A stretch of DNA of 15,721 nucleotides, from positions 1 through 15,721 of the forward strand of contig DATLYT010000134.1 in NCBI GenBank assembly GCA_035574455.1, read 5' to 3'. The notes under the pieces are model-generated. The model was not told where the DNA came from. It did no database searches and saw only the letters and a list, made by a program, of their open reading frames with translations. Positions 14,368-15,721 of this stretch are shown piece by piece (position 1 is the stretch's first letter; each line of letters begins with the position of its first letter). A program made the position numbers and the translations under genes. Source of the stretch: DATLYT01 sp035574455. Its GTDB lineage: Bacteria; Bacteroidota; Ignavibacteria; UBA10030.

Positions 14368-15447
14368 ATGGATACACCCTCTAAAACATTGGTGATTCGC
14401 TTTAGTTCCATTGGAGACATTGTGCTTTCGACGCCGCTTTTGCGCGTGTTGCGGGCGAAATTTCCGAACAGCCAGATCGACTACGTCACGCGGACTGAGT
14501 ACGCCGAACTTGTGCGGCACAACCCTAATCTGAATCTGGTGCACGAGTACGACGCGCGGGAGGGATTTGAAGGATTACGGCGATTGAAAAAGAAACTGCG
14601 GGACGAGGAGTACGATACAGTCGTGGATATTCACGGGAGTCTTCGGAGCGGCTTTCTCAGAACCGGGCTTGGTGCGCAGCGGGTATTCACCATCGACAAG
14701 CGAAAGCATGAACGGTTCATGCTGGTGCGGTTCAAGAAGAATCTTTATAAAGACTTAGTTTCAGTCGCCGATCGGTACGTTGAACCGCTCGAAGCAATCG
14801 GTGTTCGGAGTGATGGAAGAGGCCCGGAACTCCACATTCCCGATGAGGTGCTCTTCGGAGTTTCCAGTAAGATGGCAACATTGCGTCTGAACCGCTACGA
14901 GCGGACCATCGGGTTGTGTCCGACCTCGCGTCATTTCACCAAGCGATGGCCGGAAGATCGGTATGTCGCGTTAGGGGCGCGCTTCGCCCGTGAAAATGAC
15001 GGCAAGGTACTCATCTTTGGCGGGCAGGAAGATGTACCGCTGACGTCCACGATTGCCGTTCGTATTAACGAGCAGGCTGGTGTCGAGCGGGCAACCGATT
15101 TGAGTGGGCAGTTAAGTCTCCTGGAGACTGCTGCGGCGATGGAATACTGCGATGTCGTCGTCTCGAACGACTCCGGTTTGATGCACATTGCGTCAGCGAT
15201 GCAGAAGAAATTGGTGGCGGTATTCGGTTCGACTGTGCGCGAGTTTGGCTTTTTTCCGTACGGAGGTATCGTCGTCGAGCGGAAGGGGGTGGCCTGCCGT
15301 CCCTGTTCGCACATCGGCCGACCGACCTGTCCGGAAGGACATTTTCGGTGTATGAAGGAGATCGAAGTCGAGGAAGTGTTCCAGCACGTCCAACGCCTCT
15401 TACACGAGGATTTACCTAAGCGTCAACATACAGGGAGTGGGGCATGA
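14368..15447 (+). CDS. Family-9 glycosyltransferase (heptosyltransferase-like)
   Basis: A 359-residue GT-B protein of the GT9 family, which moves heptose or related sugars onto lipopolysaccharide core or other cell-surface glycans from an ADP-sugar donor. The N-terminal block TLVIRFSSIGDIVLSTPLLR (7-26) carries the catalytic-type Asp D17. VVDIHGSLRSGFL (85-97), PTSRHFTKRWPEDRY (185-199) with K192, and SNDSGLMHIASA (266-277) form the donor-binding half. A C-terminal Cys cluster (C310, C313, C321, C328) is often seen in this family. It is divergent from the AAA+ gene across 134 nt and overlaps the next lipoprotein gene by ATGA. No Shine-Dalgarno is visible before the ATG; a TTTAAT box at 14346-14351 could give a near-leaderless transcript. 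The acceptor sugar is not known; WaaF-like is plausible but not proven. Confidence 0.9.
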   Translation: MDTPSKTLVIRFSSIGDIVLSTPLLRVLRAKFPNSQIDYVTRTEYAELVRHNPNLNLVHEYDAREGFEGLRRLKKKLRDEEYDTVVDIHGSLRSGFLRTGLGAQRVFTIDKRKHERFMLVRFKKNLYKDLVSVADRYVEPLEAIGVRSDGRGPELHIPDEVLFGVSSKMATLRLNRYERTIGLCPTSRHFTKRWPEDRYVALGARFARENDGKVLIFGGQEDVPLTSTIAVRINEQAGVERATDLSGQLSLLETAAAMEYCDVVVSNDSGLMHIASAMQKKLVAVFGSTVREFGFFPYGGIVVERKGVACRPCSHIGRPTCPEGHFRCMKEIEVEEVFQHVQRLLHEDLPKRQHTGSGA

Positions 15448-15641
15448 AATTCCGGCATTCGTTTGTTGTCTTTCACCTCGTTTTGTTTGTAGTCAGTTCT
15501 TTGTTGTTTGCCTGTGCTAAAGACGACAACCCTGCAGCAAGCGGTGAATGCGGTAGCGGGAGAGTCTTTTGGGACGATAAGACAGGGTGTCGCGATATTG
15601 CGACAAACGCCAAAGTGCCCGATAGCTGCTGCGGGCGCTGA
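15444..15641 (+). CDS. Tiny Cys-rich lipoprotein, function unknown
   Basis: A 65-residue protein. Residues 1-23 form a signal peptide with basic n-region (KFRH) and a long hydrophobic core ending in the lipobox LFAC, giving C24 as the lipidated residue. The mature part of 42 residues has four further cysteines (C36, C49, C62, C63) in a CGSGRVFWDDKTGC ... DSCCGR arrangement, which could form two disulfides in the periplasm or at the outer surface. The start overlaps the glycosyltransferase stop as ATGA and a GGGAG ribosome site lies about 10 nt upstream, so it is made with that enzyme. The coherent signal, lipobox and coupling argue it is real despite its size. I do not recognise a named family. 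Confidence 0.72.
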   Translation: MKFRHSFVVFHLVLFVVSSLLFACAKDDNPAASGECGSGRVFWDDKTGCRDIATNAKVPDSCCGR

Positions 15642-15645
15642 TTCG

Positions 15646-15674
15646 TTGAAAAGCTAAACGAGCTTTCGTATATT
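15646..15674 (+). promoter_or_regulatory. Sigma-70-type promoter driving the tRNA
   Basis: TTGAAA (15646-15651), a 17-nt spacer, then TATATT (15669-15674). Each hexamer matches 5 of 6 consensus positions. The expected start near 15681 is about 25 nt before the tRNA. The spacer and -35 edge contain a small inverted repeat, AAAGCT (15650-15655)/AGCTTT (15661-15666). Confidence 0.68.
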
Positions 15675-15705
15675 GAGAGCGGTATTTTTCTCCAACAGGG
15701 GATGA

Positions 15706-15721
15706 GGCCCCGTAGCTCAAT
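15706..15721 (+). tRNA. tRNA 5' end, truncated by the window edge
   Basis: GGCCCCG fits the seven acceptor-stem bases, followed by T8, A9, the D-stem GCTC and A14, then AT, exactly the layout of a bacterial tRNA. A good promoter lies just upstream. The anticodon is outside the window, so the amino acid cannot be given. Confidence 0.72.

Overview
The window looks like a chromosomal segment of a Gram-negative bacterium. Supporting signs are the diaminopimelate/lysine genes, a family-9 (heptosyltransferase-type) glycosyltransferase, two Cys-anchored lipoproteins and a very large multi-PAS hybrid histidine kinase. Base composition is moderate and shows no obvious break, and I see no transposase, integrase, phage gene or CRISPR array. 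My tentative guess at lineage is the Bacteroidota/Chlorobiota/Ignavibacteriota side of the tree, from the overall flavour of the proteins (short DapB, MoxR+VWA pair, ASGY-type receiver domains). The sequence alone does not prove this.

Region A (1-5733, minus strand) is a lysine/diaminopimelate operon read right to left: HisA-like TIM barrel, a tract of degenerate 8-nt repeats, PfkB-family kinase, lysC, dapB, dapA, dapD, then the start of a Rossmann-fold NAD(P)-dependent sugar-nucleotide reductase/epimerase cut off by the window edge. Four of the five junctions from pfkB onward are the same 4-nt ATGA stop/start overlap, and the fifth (dapB-dapA) is a 16-nt gap, so translation is probably coupled. 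LysC, DapA, DapB and DapD cover aspartate activation and the route to N-succinyl-2-amino-6-oxopimelate. asd, dapC, dapE, dapF and lysA are not here. The HisA-like protein keeps the barrel but has Glu where both catalytic Asp residues normally sit.

Region B (5734-6242, plus strand) has a divergent leader with a perfect 10-bp inverted repeat that would bury the ribosome binding site of a small lipoprotein/membrane protein. A third segment could compete for the same pairing.

Region C (6239-11323, minus strand) is a two-component module: a 1546-residue soluble hybrid kinase with nine PAS domains, HisKA, HATPase and a C-terminal receiver, followed by a stand-alone receiver that is about half identical to the kinase's own receiver. 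A 290-nt non-coding stretch precedes the kinase and holds a tandem decamer and a sigma-54-like element.

Region D (11614-14233, minus strand) is a MoxR-type AAA+ ATPase followed by a VWA protein with an intact MIDAS motif, a likely metal-dependent chaperone or remodelling pair, with a recognisable promoter and a strong ribosome binding site.

Region E (14368-15721, plus strand) has a family-9 glycosyltransferase overlapping by ATGA a 65-residue Cys-rich lipoprotein. After this come a good sigma-70-like promoter and the first 16 nt of a tRNA truncated by the window end.
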